Positions 32,618 to 42,187 are shown, counted from the stretch's first letter. The stretch: 64,000 bases of DNA from Paraburkholderia translucens (GCF_020881035.1 NZ_JAJITC010000009.1:62001-126000); one strand, 5' to 3'. Notes: generated by a model not told the origin, from the letters alone. Numbers and translations are program-made.

Positions 32618-35600
32618 ATGAAACGAATGTTGTTCAACGCGACGCAGCAGGAAGAACTGCGCGTCGCCATCGTCGATGGGCAAAAACTCATCGACATCGA
32701 TATCGAAACCGCCGGCCGCGAACAGCGCAAAGGCAATATTTACAAGGGCATCATCACGCGCATCGAGCCGTCGCTCGAGGCCTGCTTCGTCAATTACGGC
32801 GAAGACCGCCACGGCTTCCTGCCATTCAAGGAAGTCGCCCGCCAGTACTTCCGCGAAGGCGTCGACATGCGTTCCGCGCGCATCCAGGACGCGCTCAAGG
32901 AGGGTCAGGAACTGATCGTCCAAGTCGAAAAGGAGGAACGCGGCAACAAGGGCGCAGCCCTGACCACGTTCATTTCGCTCGCCGGCCGCTATCTGGTGCT
33001 GATGCCGAATAACCCGCGGGGCGGCGGCGTGTCGCGCCGGATCGAAGGCGACGACCGCCAGGAACTGCGCGAAACCATGGCGCAGCTGCAACTGCCGGAA
33101 GGCATGAGCATCATCGCGCGCACGGCCGGCATCGGGCGCAGCGCCGAAGAGCTGCAGTGGGACCTGAACTACCTGATGCAACTGTGGCGCGCGATCGAAG
33201 CCGCGTCGCAGAGCGGCACGGCCGGTCAGCCAATGCTGATCTATCTCGAATCGAGCCTCGTGATCCGCGCGATTCGTGACTACTTCCAGCCCGATATCGG
33301 CGAAATCCTGATCGATACCACCGAAATTCATGACCAGGCGCGCGCCTTCATGGATATCGTGATGCCGGACAACGTCGGCAAGGTGAAGCGCTACCACGAC
33401 GACGTGCCGCTCTTCTCACGCTTCCAGATCGAGCACCAGATCGAAACCGCGTACTCGCGCACCGTGCCGCTGCCGTCGGGTGGCGCGATCGTGATCGACC
33501 ACACCGAAGCGCTCGTCGCGATCGACGTGAACTCGGCGCGCGCGACCAAGGGCGCGGACATCGAGGAAACGGCCGCGCGCACGAACCTCGAAGCCGCCGA
33601 CGAAGTCGCCCGGCAGTTGCGTCTGCGCGACCTCGGCGGCCTGATCGTGATCGATTTCATCGACATGGAATCGGCCAAGAGCCAGCGCGAAGTCGAGCAG
33701 CGCCTGAAAGACGCGCTCAAGCACGACCGCGCCCGCGTGCAGATGGGCAAGATCTCGCGCTTCGGTCTGATGGAGCTGTCACGTCAGCGTCTGCGTCCGG
33801 CACTGTCGGAAGGCAGCCACGTGACGTGCCCGCGCTGCAACGGCACGGGCCACATCCGCGATACCGAATCGTCCGCGCTGCAAGTGCTGCGGATCATTCA
33901 GGAAGAGGCGATGAAGGAAAACACCGCGGCGATCCACTGCCAGGTGCCGGTCGAAGTGACCGCCTTCCTGTTGAACGAGAAGCGCGCCGAAATCAACAAG
34001 ATCGAGTCGCGTTTCAAGGTCAACGTCGTGCTGATCCCGAACAAGCACCTCGACACGCCGCACTACAAGCTCGAGCGCCTGCGTCACGACGACACGCGTC
34101 TGGACGACCCGCGCGCATCGTGGAAGATGGCCGAAGAAGCGGCCCGCGAGCTCGAATCGGAAACCGGCTACAGCAAGCGCGCCGAGGAAGCGAAGCCGAA
34201 GCAGGAAGCGGCGGTCAAGGGCATCACGCCCGAGAAGCCGGCGCCGAGCGCACCGGTCCGCCCGGTGGCCACGCCGGCTCCGGTCGCGGTGACGCCGGGC
34301 AGCGGCGGCTTCATCCGCTGGCTGAAGAATCTGTTCGGCATAGAGCCGGCTGCTCCGGCACCCGTCGCGCCAGCCGCGACCGACAAGCAAGCCCGTCCGC
34401 AACGCGGTGAACGCACGGAGCGCGGTGAGCGCACGGGCGAGCGTAGCGGCGATCGCAACCGCAACCGCCGTGGCGGTGCAGGCGGACGCGACGCGGCAAC
34501 GCGCGGCGAGGGCGTGACCGGCGGCCGCCAGGCGCAAGGTCAGCAACCGTCGCAGCGTCGCGAAGAACGCGAGGGCCGTGAGGCGCGCGAGGGCCGCGAG
34601 CCGCGCGCTCCCCGTGAACAGCGCGAACCGCGTGAGGCCCGGGAAGGCCGCGAGGCACGCGAACCGCGTGAGGCGCGCGAACCCCGCGAAGGTCGCGAGC
34701 GCGACAACCGTGCCGTTGAGCGCGCAGAAGCCGTCGAAGGCGCGGCGCGCGCCGAGCGCCAGGAACGCGGTGAGCGCCGCGAGCGTGGCGAGCGCGCTGA
34801 ACGCGTCGAACGTGGCGAGCGCCGCAAGCCGCAGGCGGAAGCGGCCGCGGCGCTGACGCAAACCGACGCTCAGGCCGCCGACGAACAGGCGCGCAACCGC
34901 GCCGCAGTCGGTGAAAACGGCGCGCCGCTGGATCAGGAAGCGGTCGCGCGTGACGGCGAGGAGCGTCGCCGCCGCCGCCGCGGCCGTCGTGGTGGCCGTC
35001 GTGAGCGCGAAGAGGACGTGAACGGCAACCTCGCAGCAGACGTCGCGGAAGCAGAAGGCGACAACGTCGCCGCCAGCGACGAAGCGCCCTTGCGCATCGA
35101 GCAACCGTTCGAGCACACGGCTGAAGCCAGCAAAGCTAAAGACGTGACGCCGGTCGAAGTGGTCGTCGCCGCTGTTGCGACGGAAACCGTCGTCGTGACC
35201 GAACTGCACGCGGCGGCCGAAACGCCGGCTCTGGCAGCGGAAAATGCCGCGAAGACCGAAAAGATGGTGCCGGTCGAAGAGGCTCCGGCGGCATCGATCG
35301 AACCTGCAGCGCCGGTGGAACCGGCTGTCGAAGCGCCGGCGGTAGCAGAACAAGCCGCTCCGGCCGCAGGCGAAGCGGCTGCGCCGGTTGAACCGGTCGC
35401 GCATGTCGAAGCGCCGGCAGTCGTGCCGGTCGCGCAAGCGCAACCGGCCGCCCCGAGCGAACCGCAAGCCGCTCCGGCTGCGCTCGACACCGCGGCTCCG
35501 GCCACGATCGTCGAGGCACCGGCGGCTGAGCCGGCACCGCAGGCCGAAATCGTCGAGTCGCAAGCGGCCGTCGAAAAGGAGCCGGCCGCGTTCGAACCGG

Positions 35601-35851
35601 CAGCCGTCGCCGCGGCGGGGCAGCAGGCTCCCGCTCGCAGCACCGCACCCGCATCGGCCGATGCATTGAAGCCGGTCCTCGAACAGGCTGGCCTGATCTG
35701 GGTCAACACCGACGCCGACAAGCTGCGCGCCGCGCAGGAAGCGGCGGCGCAGACGATCAAGCCGCCGCGCGTGATCCGTGAGCGCAAGGCGTTGCCGCCG
35801 GTCGACACCACGCCGATGCAACAGGTCGAAACGATCAAGCATCCGCAGTAA
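32618..35851 (+). CDS. rne: Ribonuclease E
   Basis: RNase E is the main endonuclease of mRNA decay and rRNA/tRNA processing and scaffolds the degradosome. With ATG 32618 (GGAG 8 bp upstream) the catalytic residues fall exactly on E. coli numbers: Asp303 in IDVNSARATKG, Asp346 in IVIDFIDM and the zinc link Cys404-x2-Cys407 (CPRCNGTG). The S1 domain spans about 35-118. The 1077-residue protein has a long disordered C-terminal half: an Arg/Glu-rich region (about 590-745) with repeated EAREGRE/EPREARE units, an RRRRRRGRRGGRR patch near 785, an Ala/Pro/Glu-rich stretch (about 830-1010) and a conserved end (QAGLIWVNTDADKL). The upstream frame open from 32426 is not used. Confidence 0.97.
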   Translation: MKRMLFNATQQEELRVAIVDGQKLIDIDIETAGREQRKGNIYKGIITRIEPSLEACFVNYGEDRHGFLPFKEVARQYFREGVDMRSARIQDALKEGQELIVQVEKEERGNKGAALTTFISLAGRYLVLMPNNPRGGGVSRRIEGDDRQELRETMAQLQLPEGMSIIARTAGIGRSAEELQWDLNYLMQLWRAIEAASQSGTAGQPMLIYLESSLVIRAIRDYFQPDIGEILIDTTEIHDQARAFMDIVMPDNVGKVKRYHDDVPLFSRFQIEHQIETAYSRTVPLPSGGAIVIDHTEALVAIDVNSARATKGADIEETAARTNLEAADEVARQLRLRDLGGLIVIDFIDMESAKSQREVEQRLKDALKHDRARVQMGKISRFGLMELSRQRLRPALSEGSHVTCPRCNGTGHIRDTESSALQVLRIIQEEAMKENTAAIHCQVPVEVTAFLLNEKRAEINKIESRFKVNVVLIPNKHLDTPHYKLERLRHDDTRLDDPRASWKMAEEAARELESETGYSKRAEEAKPKQEAAVKGITPEKPAPSAPVRPVATPAPVAVTPGSGGFIRWLKNLFGIEPAAPAPVAPAATDKQARPQRGERTERGERTGERSGDRNRNRRGGAGGRDAATRGEGVTGGRQAQGQQPSQRREEREGREAREGREPRAPREQREPREAREGREAREPREAREPREGRERDNRAVERAEAVEGAARAERQERGERRERGERAERVERGERRKPQAEAAAALTQTDAQAADEQARNRAAVGENGAPLDQEAVARDGEERRRRRRGRRGGRREREEDVNGNLAADVAEAEGDNVAASDEAPLRIEQPFEHTAEASKAKDVTPVEVVVAAVATETVVVTELHAAAETPALAAENAAKTEKMVPVEEAPAASIEPAAPVEPAVEAPAVAEQAAPAAGEAAAPVEPVAHVEAPAVVPVAQAQPAAPSEPQAAPAALDTAAPATIVEAPAAEPAPQAEIVESQAAVEKEPAAFEPAAVAAAGQQAPARSTAPASADALKPVLEQAGLIWVNTDADKLRAAQEAAAQTIKPPRVIRERKALPPVDTTPMQQVETIKHPQ

Positions 35852-35869
35852 GTCGCGTCGTTGTCAGTG

Positions 35870-35903
35870 AAAGAGCCCGCCCTTCCCGGCGGGCTCTTTC
35901 TTT
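35870..35903 (+). terminator. Rho-independent terminator after rne
   Basis: AAAGAGCCCGC (35870-35880) pairs perfectly with GCGGGCTCTTT (35889-35899), 11 bp with an 8-nt loop, followed by CTTTT. It starts 18 bp after the rne stop and separates rne from moaA. Confidence 0.9.
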
Positions 35904-36041
35904 TGGTGGCCTTTCGTCGCCGCGAGCCGGGTCATGCCGCTCCCCGTATACCCCGACAACGCCCGCGGCAGGCCTGCCGCCCCGGGCATTTCCGATAGAA
36001 TGAATCATCCGCAGCCGATCAAGCACCTGACGAAGCACCTC

Positions 36042-37151
36042 ATGTCCCGACGCATCATCCCCGTTGCCGATCTCAGCACGGCGCCGGTCATCGCAGGCCC
36101 GACGCAAACGCCTAGCGGCGTGCTGCATGACGCGCTCGCGCGTCCGCTGCGGGATCTGCGCATCTCGGTGACGGACCGCTGCAACTTCCGCTGCGTCTAC
36201 TGCATGCCACGCGCAGTGTTCGACAAAGACTATGCGTTCCTGCCCCACAGCGCGCTGCTGAGCTTTGAGGAGATCGAACGGCTCGCGCAGCTATTCGTCG
36301 CGCATGGCGTCGAGAAGATTCGCCTGACCGGCGGCGAGCCGCTGCTACGCAAGAACCTCGAATTCCTGATCGACCGGCTCGCCCGACTGACCACGCCCGC
36401 GGGCCGTCCGCTCGATCTCACGCTGACCACCAACGGCTCGCTGCTCGCGCGCAAGGCGCGCAGCCTGAAGGACGCCGGCCTCACGCGCGTGACCGTCAGC
36501 CTCGACGCCCTCGACGACGCCCTTATCCGCCGCATGAACGACGCCGACTTCGCGGTCGCCGACGTACTCGACGGCATCGCCGCCGCTCACGCGGTCGGGC
36601 TCGCGCCGCTGAAAGTGAATATGGTCGTCAAACGCGGCACCAACGACGGCGAAATCGTCGCGATGGCGCGGCATTTCAAAGGCACCGGCGCGGTGCTGCG
36701 GTTTATCGAGTACATGGACGTCGGCACGTCGAACGGCTGGAACATGACTGAAGTGCTGCCCTCCGCCGAGGTCGTCTCGCGCATCGCCGAGCACTTCCCG
36801 CTCGTGCCGCTCGAAGCGCACAGCGCCGCCGAGACCGCTCAGCGCTGGGGCTATGTCGACGGCGGCGGCGAGATCGGCGTCATTTCGAGCGTCACGCGCG
36901 CGTTCTGCGGCGCTTGCACGCGCGCGCGTTTGTCGACCGAGGGCAAGCTGTACCTGTGCCTGTTCGCATCGACCGGTCACGATCTGCGCGCGTTGCTGCG
37001 CGGCGCCGCGAGCGACGCTGAGATCGCCACCGCCATTGCCGAAATCTGGCAAGGCCGCAGCGACCGCTACTCGCAGCTGCGCGGCAGCCAGCCGGCCGAT
37101 CCGGGCGAGCCGGGCGGACGTCGCGTCGAAATGTCCTACATCGGCGGCTGA
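36042..37151 (+). CDS. moaA: GTP 3',8-cyclase MoaA
   Basis: MoaA is the radical-SAM enzyme that, with MoaC, turns GTP into cyclic pyranopterin monophosphate for molybdenum cofactor. The 369-residue product has the N-terminal cluster motif Cys47-x3-Cys51-x2-Cys54 (TDRCNFRCVYC), the SAM-binding TGGEPLLR and the second cluster in FCGACTRARLSTEGKLYLC. It ends with Gly-Gly, as required of MoaA. The frame is open back to 35934; ATG 36042 (MSRRIIPVAD) gives family-like length, though ATG 36000 is also possible. First of a moaA-mobA-moeA set. Confidence 0.95.
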   Translation: MSRRIIPVADLSTAPVIAGPTQTPSGVLHDALARPLRDLRISVTDRCNFRCVYCMPRAVFDKDYAFLPHSALLSFEEIERLAQLFVAHGVEKIRLTGGEPLLRKNLEFLIDRLARLTTPAGRPLDLTLTTNGSLLARKARSLKDAGLTRVTVSLDALDDALIRRMNDADFAVADVLDGIAAAHAVGLAPLKVNMVVKRGTNDGEIVAMARHFKGTGAVLRFIEYMDVGTSNGWNMTEVLPSAEVVSRIAEHFPLVPLEAHSAAETAQRWGYVDGGGEIGVISSVTRAFCGACTRARLSTEGKLYLCLFASTGHDLRALLRGAASDAEIATAIAEIWQGRSDRYSQLRGSQPADPGEPGGRRVEMSYIGG

Positions 37152-37162
37152 GCGGCCGGCGC

Positions 37163-37789
37163 ATGTCCATCACCCGCGAACAGATCACCGGCCTCGTGCT
37201 CGCGGGCGGACGCGGCACGCGCATGGGCGGTGTCGACAAGGGGCTCCAGCCGCTCCACGGTGAACCGCTCGCCGCTCACGTGCTGCGGCGCCTCGCTCCG
37301 CAGACCGGCCCGCTCTTGATCAGCGCGAACCGTCATCCCGACGTCTATGCGGCGCTCGGCGCGCCCTATCGCGCCACCGTCCTTGCCGACAGCCTCCCCG
37401 ACTTTCCCGGTCCGCTGGCCGGCATGCTCTCTGGACTGCGCGCCGCCCGCACCGCGTACCTGCTCAGCGCACCCTGCGATTCGCCGTGGCTGCCCACCAA
37501 TCTCGCCGCGTGCCTCGCGCACGCACTCGAGGCGAACCACGCCGACATCGCCACCGTCACTACCGTGGACGCCCACGGCGGGACGTCGCTGCATCCAGTG
37601 TTCGCGCTCATGCGCGCCGCCCTCGCGGACGACATGGCCACGTTTCTGGCCGCTGGCGAGCGCAAGGTCCGCGCGTGGTACGCGCGCCACACGACAGTCG
37701 AAGTCGTCTTTACCGACGAGCGCGCGTTTTACAATGCCAACTCGTTACAAGAACTCGCCGACCTCGAACGTAATCGAGGCCCCGGCTGA
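37163..37789 (+). CDS. mobA: Molybdenum cofactor guanylyltransferase MobA
   Basis: MobA adds GMP to molybdopterin to form MGD. The 208-residue Rossmann-like protein has the nucleotide-binding LAGGRGTRMGGVDKGLQPL at residues 13-31, ISANRHPDVYAALG near 53 and DSLPDFPGPLAGMLSGL near 75, with PCDSPWLPTNLA near 110. It starts 11 bp after moaA. Confidence 0.96.
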   Translation: MSITREQITGLVLAGGRGTRMGGVDKGLQPLHGEPLAAHVLRRLAPQTGPLLISANRHPDVYAALGAPYRATVLADSLPDFPGPLAGMLSGLRAARTAYLLSAPCDSPWLPTNLAACLAHALEANHADIATVTTVDAHGGTSLHPVFALMRAALADDMATFLAAGERKVRAWYARHTTVEVVFTDERAFYNANSLQELADLERNRGPG

Positions 37790-37850
37790 CAGCCGCTCCG
37801 GCCGCACGGCAACAGCCGCGCCCGTCTCCAGTCGCGGCGCCCAGCCCTTC

Positions 37851-39167
37851 ATGACCACGCTCAACGACTTTTCCCGCTGCGTCGCGCAGTACGATCCACA
37901 CGCGCTACCCGTCTCGGCCGCTCAGGCGATTGTCCGGCAGTGGGCGACACCGGTCGCGGCCATCGAGCGCGTGTCCTTGCGCGATGCCCTCGACCGCGTG
38001 CTGGCCGCCGACATCGTGTCACCGATCGACGTGCCCGCGCACGACAACTCCGCAATGGACGGCTATGCGTTCAACCACGCCGCGCTCGGCGGCGGCACGC
38101 AAGGCGGCGAACACAGTGTCGAGCTGATGGTCACCGGCACGGCGCTAGCCGGACATCCGTTCACGGGCCGCGTTGCGGCGAATCAGTGCGTGCGCGTGAT
38201 GACCGGCGCCTGCATGCCCGCGGGCTGCGACACCGTCGTGCCACAGGAACGGGTGACGCGCGACGGCGCGGAGTCCCCGTCGATCCGCTTCGCTGCCAAC
38301 GCGGTCACGGCGGGCGCGAACCGCCGCCGCGCCGGCGAGGATCTCGCGCGCGGTCACGTCGCGCTGCATGCTGGCCGCATCGTGCGCGCGTCGGACCTCG
38401 GTCTGCTCGCCTCGCTCGGCATCGGCGAAGTCAGCGTGCGGCGGCGTCTGCGGGTCGCGTTCTTTTCGACCGGCGACGAACTGCGCTCGCTCGGCGAGCC
38501 GCTCGATGCCGGCTCGGTCTACGACAGCAATCGCTACACGCTGTTTGCGATGTTGCGGCGCCTGAACGTCGACACGCTCGATCTCGGCGTCGTGCGCGAC
38601 GAGCCGGCCGCGCTCGAAGCCGCGCTGCACAGCGCCGCGGCCAATGCCGACGTGGTGCTGACCTCGGGCGGCGTGTCGGTCGGCGAAGCTGACCTCACGA
38701 AGCGACTGGTGCAGAGCTTTGGCGACGTCGCCTTCTGGAGCCTCGCGATGCGCCCCGGCCGGCCGCTCGCGTTCGGCCGCCTGTGGTCCGGTGCGCGTCC
38801 AGGGCTCGGCCATCCTGCGCTATTCTTCGGCCTGCCGGGCAATCCGGTCGCCGTGATGGTGACGTTCTATCAGATCGTGCGCGAAGCCCTGCTGCTGATG
38901 GCTGGCACGACGCCGCGCCCGCTGCCGGTGATTCACGCGACCAGCCGCGTGGCGCTGGCCAAGCGCGCGGGCCGCACCGAATTCCAGCGCGGCATCGCTG
39001 AACAGGACGCGCATGGGCACTGGCACGTGAGCCCGACCGGTTCGCAAAGCTCGGGCGTGCTGAGTTCGATGAGCGAAGCAAACTGCTTCATCGTGCTCGG
39101 CCACGACGAGGGCGACATCGACGTCGGCGAACGCGTGTCGATCATGCTGTTCGACGGTCTCATCTGA
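37851..39167 (+). CDS. moeA: Molybdopterin molybdenumtransferase MoeA
   Basis: MoeA inserts molybdate into adenylylated molybdopterin. The 438-residue product contains DVPAHDNSAMDGYAF near residue 62, MTGACMPAGCDTVVPQE near 118, and the MoCF-domain motifs DSNRYTLFAML (about 225), LTSGGVSVGEADL (about 270) and FFGLPGNPVAVM (about 325). The longer open frame from 37347 overlaps mobA out of frame and is rejected; ATG 37851 is 62 bp after mobA. Confidence 0.96.
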   Translation: MTTLNDFSRCVAQYDPHALPVSAAQAIVRQWATPVAAIERVSLRDALDRVLAADIVSPIDVPAHDNSAMDGYAFNHAALGGGTQGGEHSVELMVTGTALAGHPFTGRVAANQCVRVMTGACMPAGCDTVVPQERVTRDGAESPSIRFAANAVTAGANRRRAGEDLARGHVALHAGRIVRASDLGLLASLGIGEVSVRRRLRVAFFSTGDELRSLGEPLDAGSVYDSNRYTLFAMLRRLNVDTLDLGVVRDEPAALEAALHSAAANADVVLTSGGVSVGEADLTKRLVQSFGDVAFWSLAMRPGRPLAFGRLWSGARPGLGHPALFFGLPGNPVAVMVTFYQIVREALLLMAGTTPRPLPVIHATSRVALAKRAGRTEFQRGIAEQDAHGHWHVSPTGSQSSGVLSSMSEANCFIVLGHDEGDIDVGERVSIMLFDGLI

Positions 39168-39255
39168 GGTTCCGCGCGGCGCATTGATCGCACCAGATCG
39201 GCGCCGCATCCGCACTCCACCCCCTATCACTACGACACACACGGGTTTGACTTAC

Positions 39256-39531
39256 ATGAAAAAACAGATCTCGTTCATCGCACCAGGACAGACGGCCAAA
39301 GCGCTGATCCTCGTGTATCTGACGTTCTCAGTGCCGATCGTGCTGCTCGGCGTGGTGGTCGCGTTCGTGCGCTATGGCTCGGTGGAGCTGAGCACGGTGT
39401 TCAGCGCGCTGCTGCTGAACGCGATCCTCGGCTTCGTGCTGCTGTGGATCGCGTGCCACGCCTACAACTGGGTCGCGTCGCGCTTCGGTGGTATTGAAAT
39501 CCATCTGGCCGACGCACCGGAAGAAGCGTAA
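39256..39531 (+). CDS. Small two-helix membrane protein, unknown function
   Basis: A 91-residue protein not recognised from a named family. It has a short polar N-terminus (KKQISFIAPGQTAK), two hydrophobic segments (about 17-38 and 49-70) and an acidic C-terminal end (HLADAPEEA). The ATG lies 89 bp after moeA on the same strand, and its stop overlaps a further ATG (TAATG). A link to molybdenum metabolism is only positional. Confidence 0.7.
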   Translation: MKKQISFIAPGQTAKALILVYLTFSVPIVLLGVVVAFVRYGSVELSTVFSALLLNAILGFVLLWIACHAYNWVASRFGGIEIHLADAPEEA

Positions 39532-39836
39532 TGCCGGCGACGATCCGCGCCGCCACGTACGCGGATGCCGGTGCGAGCTTCCCGCTCCGCCACGGGCTCG
39601 CGCGGGCCGGAGACCTCACGCACATCTTCGCCGCGACTCAGGAAAGCCTGAGCGACGATCTGAAGCGGCCGGCTCGAGGCGCTCGAGTTCTAGCGCCTCG
39701 CCGCTCATTGCTCATCAGGCTCCGCACCCGACAGCGCATCGCCGAGCAGCCCGTTTGCCTCGTCGCCCGGCAATGCCTCGACATCGCGCAGCTTGCGGTT
39801 CATCATGCGCGTGCGCGTTTCCGCGGCCTCGATTGA
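39531..39836 (+). pseudogene. Possible gene remnant downstream of the small membrane protein
   Basis: An open frame of 101 codons starts in a TAATG overlap with the preceding gene. The first residues (MPATIRAATYADAG) look like the beginning of a GNAT acetyltransferase, and there is protein-like sequence up to about residue 45 (HIFAATQESLSDDLKR). From about 39700 onwards the frame runs antisense to the end of rmuC and loses protein character. It may be a truncated gene whose end was lost, or a chance frame. Low confidence. Confidence 0.3.
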
Positions 39837-41153
39837 ACGCGTGACGGTTTCGAGCTGCGCCTTGGTCCTGGCGAGCACGTCGCCGAACTTGCCGAATTCC
39901 GTCTTCACCGCGCCGAGCACCTGCCACACCTCGCTCGAACGCTTCTCGATCGCCAGCGTGCGAAAACCCATCTGCAGACTATTGAGCAACGCGGTCAACG
40001 TGGTCGGCCCAGCAATCGTCACGCGATAGTCGCGCTGCAGCAGGTCCGTCAACCCCGGCCGGCGCAGCACTTCCGCGTACAGGCCCTCGGTCGGCAGGAA
40101 TAGCAGCGCGAAGTCGGTCGTATGCGGCGGCGCCACGTACTTCTCGGCGATCGTGCGCGCCTCCGCGCGAATCCGCGCCTCGAGCGCACGCGATGCTTCC
40201 TCGACCGCGAGCGGATCGGCGCGCTCCTGCGCTTCGATCAGCCGCTCGTAGTCCTCGCGGGGGAACTTGGCGTCGATCGGCAGCCACACCGGCGTATTCG
40301 CGCCGCCGGGCTCCGGCCGCCCAGGCAGACGAATTGCGAACTCCACGCGATCGGCGCTCTTCGGCACCGTCGCGACGTTCTTCGCGTATTGATCGGCGGT
40401 CAGCAGTTGTTCGAGCAAGGCTTCGAGCTGCACTTCGCCCCATGTGCCACGCGTCTTGACGTTGGTCAGCACGCGCTTCAGATCGCCGACGCCGGCCGCC
40501 AGCGTCTGCATTTCGCCGAGGCCGCGATGCACCTGTTCGAGCCGGTCGGACACGAGCTTGAACGATTCGCCGAGCCGCTGCTCGAGCGTCGCGTGCAGTT
40601 TTTCGTCGACGGTGCGGCGCATCTCCTCGAGCCGCGCCGCATTGTTCGCCTCGATGTCCTTCAGGCGCTGCTCGATCGTCGCGCGCACTTCGGCGAAGCG
40701 CCGGTCGTTCGCCTCGGTCAGTTGTCCGAGTTGCAGGCTCAGCGTGTCGCCGAACTGCTTCAGCGAGCGGCCCTGCTCGTCGCGCGCCTGCTGCGCCTGC
40801 GCCTGCAGGCTGTGGCGCACGGCATCGAGCTGCTGCGCAAAACCGTCGATCTTGCCGCCTTGCACCGTCGTCATGCTGCTGAACTGCGAGGCGAGCGTCT
40901 GCTGAAACTGCGCGAAGCCGCTGCTCTGCTCGGTGCGCGACACGCGCGCCGTCTCGGCGATGTCATTGCGCAATTGCCGCTCGAGCCGCTCGGCGGTATG
41001 GGCGTGGGCGTCGACGACGGCATCGACGCGTTCGTTCAGCATCTCGAATTGCTCGTGCCATTCCGTGCGGTCGTGACCGCGCAGCAGCAACGTCAGCGCA
41101 ATCACGAGGGCAACCGCCAGGACCGCGACGGCGGCCACCAGAATCATCGTCAT
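39705..41153 (-). CDS. rmuC: DNA recombination protein RmuC homologue
   Basis: RmuC limits rearrangements at inverted repeats and belongs to the PD-(D/E)XK nuclease superfamily. The 482-residue product has one N-terminal membrane segment (about 3-25), a long coiled coil (about 40-200) rich in Arg/Glu/Ala and the RmuC domain (about 210-440) with TRGTWGEVQLEALLEQLL, WLPIDAKFPREDYERL and DFALLFLPTEGLYAEVLRR. Its ATG overlaps the stop of the dehydrogenase gene (ATGA). Confidence 0.94.
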   Translation of the reverse strand: MTMILVAAVAVLAVALVIALTLLLRGHDRTEWHEQFEMLNERVDAVVDAHAHTAERLERQLRNDIAETARVSRTEQSSGFAQFQQTLASQFSSMTTVQGGKIDGFAQQLDAVRHSLQAQAQQARDEQGRSLKQFGDTLSLQLGQLTEANDRRFAEVRATIEQRLKDIEANNAARLEEMRRTVDEKLHATLEQRLGESFKLVSDRLEQVHRGLGEMQTLAAGVGDLKRVLTNVKTRGTWGEVQLEALLEQLLTADQYAKNVATVPKSADRVEFAIRLPGRPEPGGANTPVWLPIDAKFPREDYERLIEAQERADPLAVEEASRALEARIRAEARTIAEKYVAPPHTTDFALLFLPTEGLYAEVLRRPGLTDLLQRDYRVTIAGPTTLTALLNSLQMGFRTLAIEKRSSEVWQVLGAVKTEFGKFGDVLARTKAQLETVTRSIEAAETRTRMMNRKLRDVEALPGDEANGLLGDALSGAEPDEQ

Positions 41154-42139
41154 GAACGCGCCTTGCCGATGACGTCGGGGTTGATCGGATTCGGCGGCTG
41201 ACCGGCGCGCGGTCCAACGCCCAATCCGGCGATCAGGTTGTCCGCGGCGAGGTTCGCCATGGCGCGGCGCGTGGTTTCGGTCGCGCTCGCGATGTGCGGC
41301 GTCAGTACGACGTTTGGCACGTTGAGCAGCGCCGGATTGAGATTCGGCTCGCCCTCGAACACGTCGAGACCGGCCGCCGCGATGCGTCTGTTGCGCAGCG
41401 CGTCGGCCAACGCCGCATCGTCGACGATGCCGCCGCGCGCGATGTTCGTGAGCGTCGCGCTCGGCTTCATCAGCGCGAGTTCGGCCGCGCCGATCGTGTG
41501 GTGGTTGTCTTTGGTGTACGGCAGCACCAGCACGACGTGGTCGGCGTGCCGCAACAGATCATCTTTCGACACGTACTCCGCGTTCAGCTCGGTCTCGATC
41601 TGCGGCGCGACGCGCGAGCGGTTGTGATAGATGACCCGCATGTTGAAGCCCCGCGCGCGCCGCGCGAGCGCCTGTCCGATCCGGCCCATGCCGATCACGC
41701 CGAGCGTCGAGCCGTACAGGTCGCTGCCGAGGAAACCGTCGTAGCTCCATTTCTGCCAATGCCCGGCGCGCAGCCAGTGCTCGGATTCTGCGATGCGGCG
41801 CGCGGCGGCCATCATCAGCGCCCAGCCGAAGTCAGCGGTCGATTCGTTCAGCACGTCCGGCGTGTTGGTGCCGAGTACGTTCGCCGCGTTGAACGCGGCC
41901 ATATCGAAGTTGTTGTAGCCGACCGCCATGTTGGACACGACGCGCAGACGCGGCGCCGCGGCGAGCACACCCGCGTCGATCATCTCGCCGGCCGTCAGCG
42001 CGCCGTCCTTGTCCGCGAGACGGCGCTTCAGTTCGTCGGCGGGCAACACGTCGCCCTCGTTCCAGTCGACGTCGAAGTACTGCTTGAGCCGGTCGATCAC
42101 ATCGGGAAAGATCGAACGGGCGACGAGGATTTTCTGCAT
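41150..42139 (-). CDS. ghrB: 2-hydroxyacid dehydrogenase (glyoxylate/hydroxypyruvate reductase B type)
   Basis: A 329-residue D-isomer-specific NAD(P)-dependent dehydrogenase. It shows SNMAVGYNNFD near residue 88, the dinucleotide loop GVIGMGRIGQALARR near 156, the substrate Arg in NIARGGIVDDAALA and catalytic His in LTPHIASATETTR. Similarity suggests GhrB or glycerate dehydrogenase, reducing glyoxylate or hydroxypyruvate; the exact substrate is not fixed. No phosphoglycerate-dehydrogenase ACT domain is present. Confidence 0.9.
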   Translation of the reverse strand: MQKILVARSIFPDVIDRLKQYFDVDWNEGDVLPADELKRRLADKDGALTAGEMIDAGVLAAAPRLRVVSNMAVGYNNFDMAAFNAANVLGTNTPDVLNESTADFGWALMMAAARRIAESEHWLRAGHWQKWSYDGFLGSDLYGSTLGVIGMGRIGQALARRARGFNMRVIYHNRSRVAPQIETELNAEYVSKDDLLRHADHVVLVLPYTKDNHHTIGAAELALMKPSATLTNIARGGIVDDAALADALRNRRIAAAGLDVFEGEPNLNPALLNVPNVVLTPHIASATETTRRAMANLAADNLIAGLGVGPRAGQPPNPINPDVIGKARS

Positions 42140-42187
42140 TGCAAGTCTCCGTATCGCACGTCGAGGGATTGCCTCGGCGTTGCAGAT

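Noticed and set aside
34570..34720. Repeated DNA in rne as a possible mobile or CRISPR-like array
   Set aside because: The repeats are in frame, imperfect and encode Arg/Glu units of the protein. There are no spacers.
33416..35842. Minus-strand open frames inside rne (687 and 301 codons)
   Set aside because: They mirror the repetitive Arg/Ala-rich coding of RNase E. No domain or ribosome site supports them.
37347..37850. Upstream extension of moeA to 37347
   Set aside because: It would overlap most of mobA in another frame. The conserved MoeA N-terminus begins at ATG 37851.
39019..39036. Other TGGCAC strings, such as within moeA, as sigma-54 promoters
   Set aside because: They lie inside coding sequence and lack the GC of the -12 element at the right distance.
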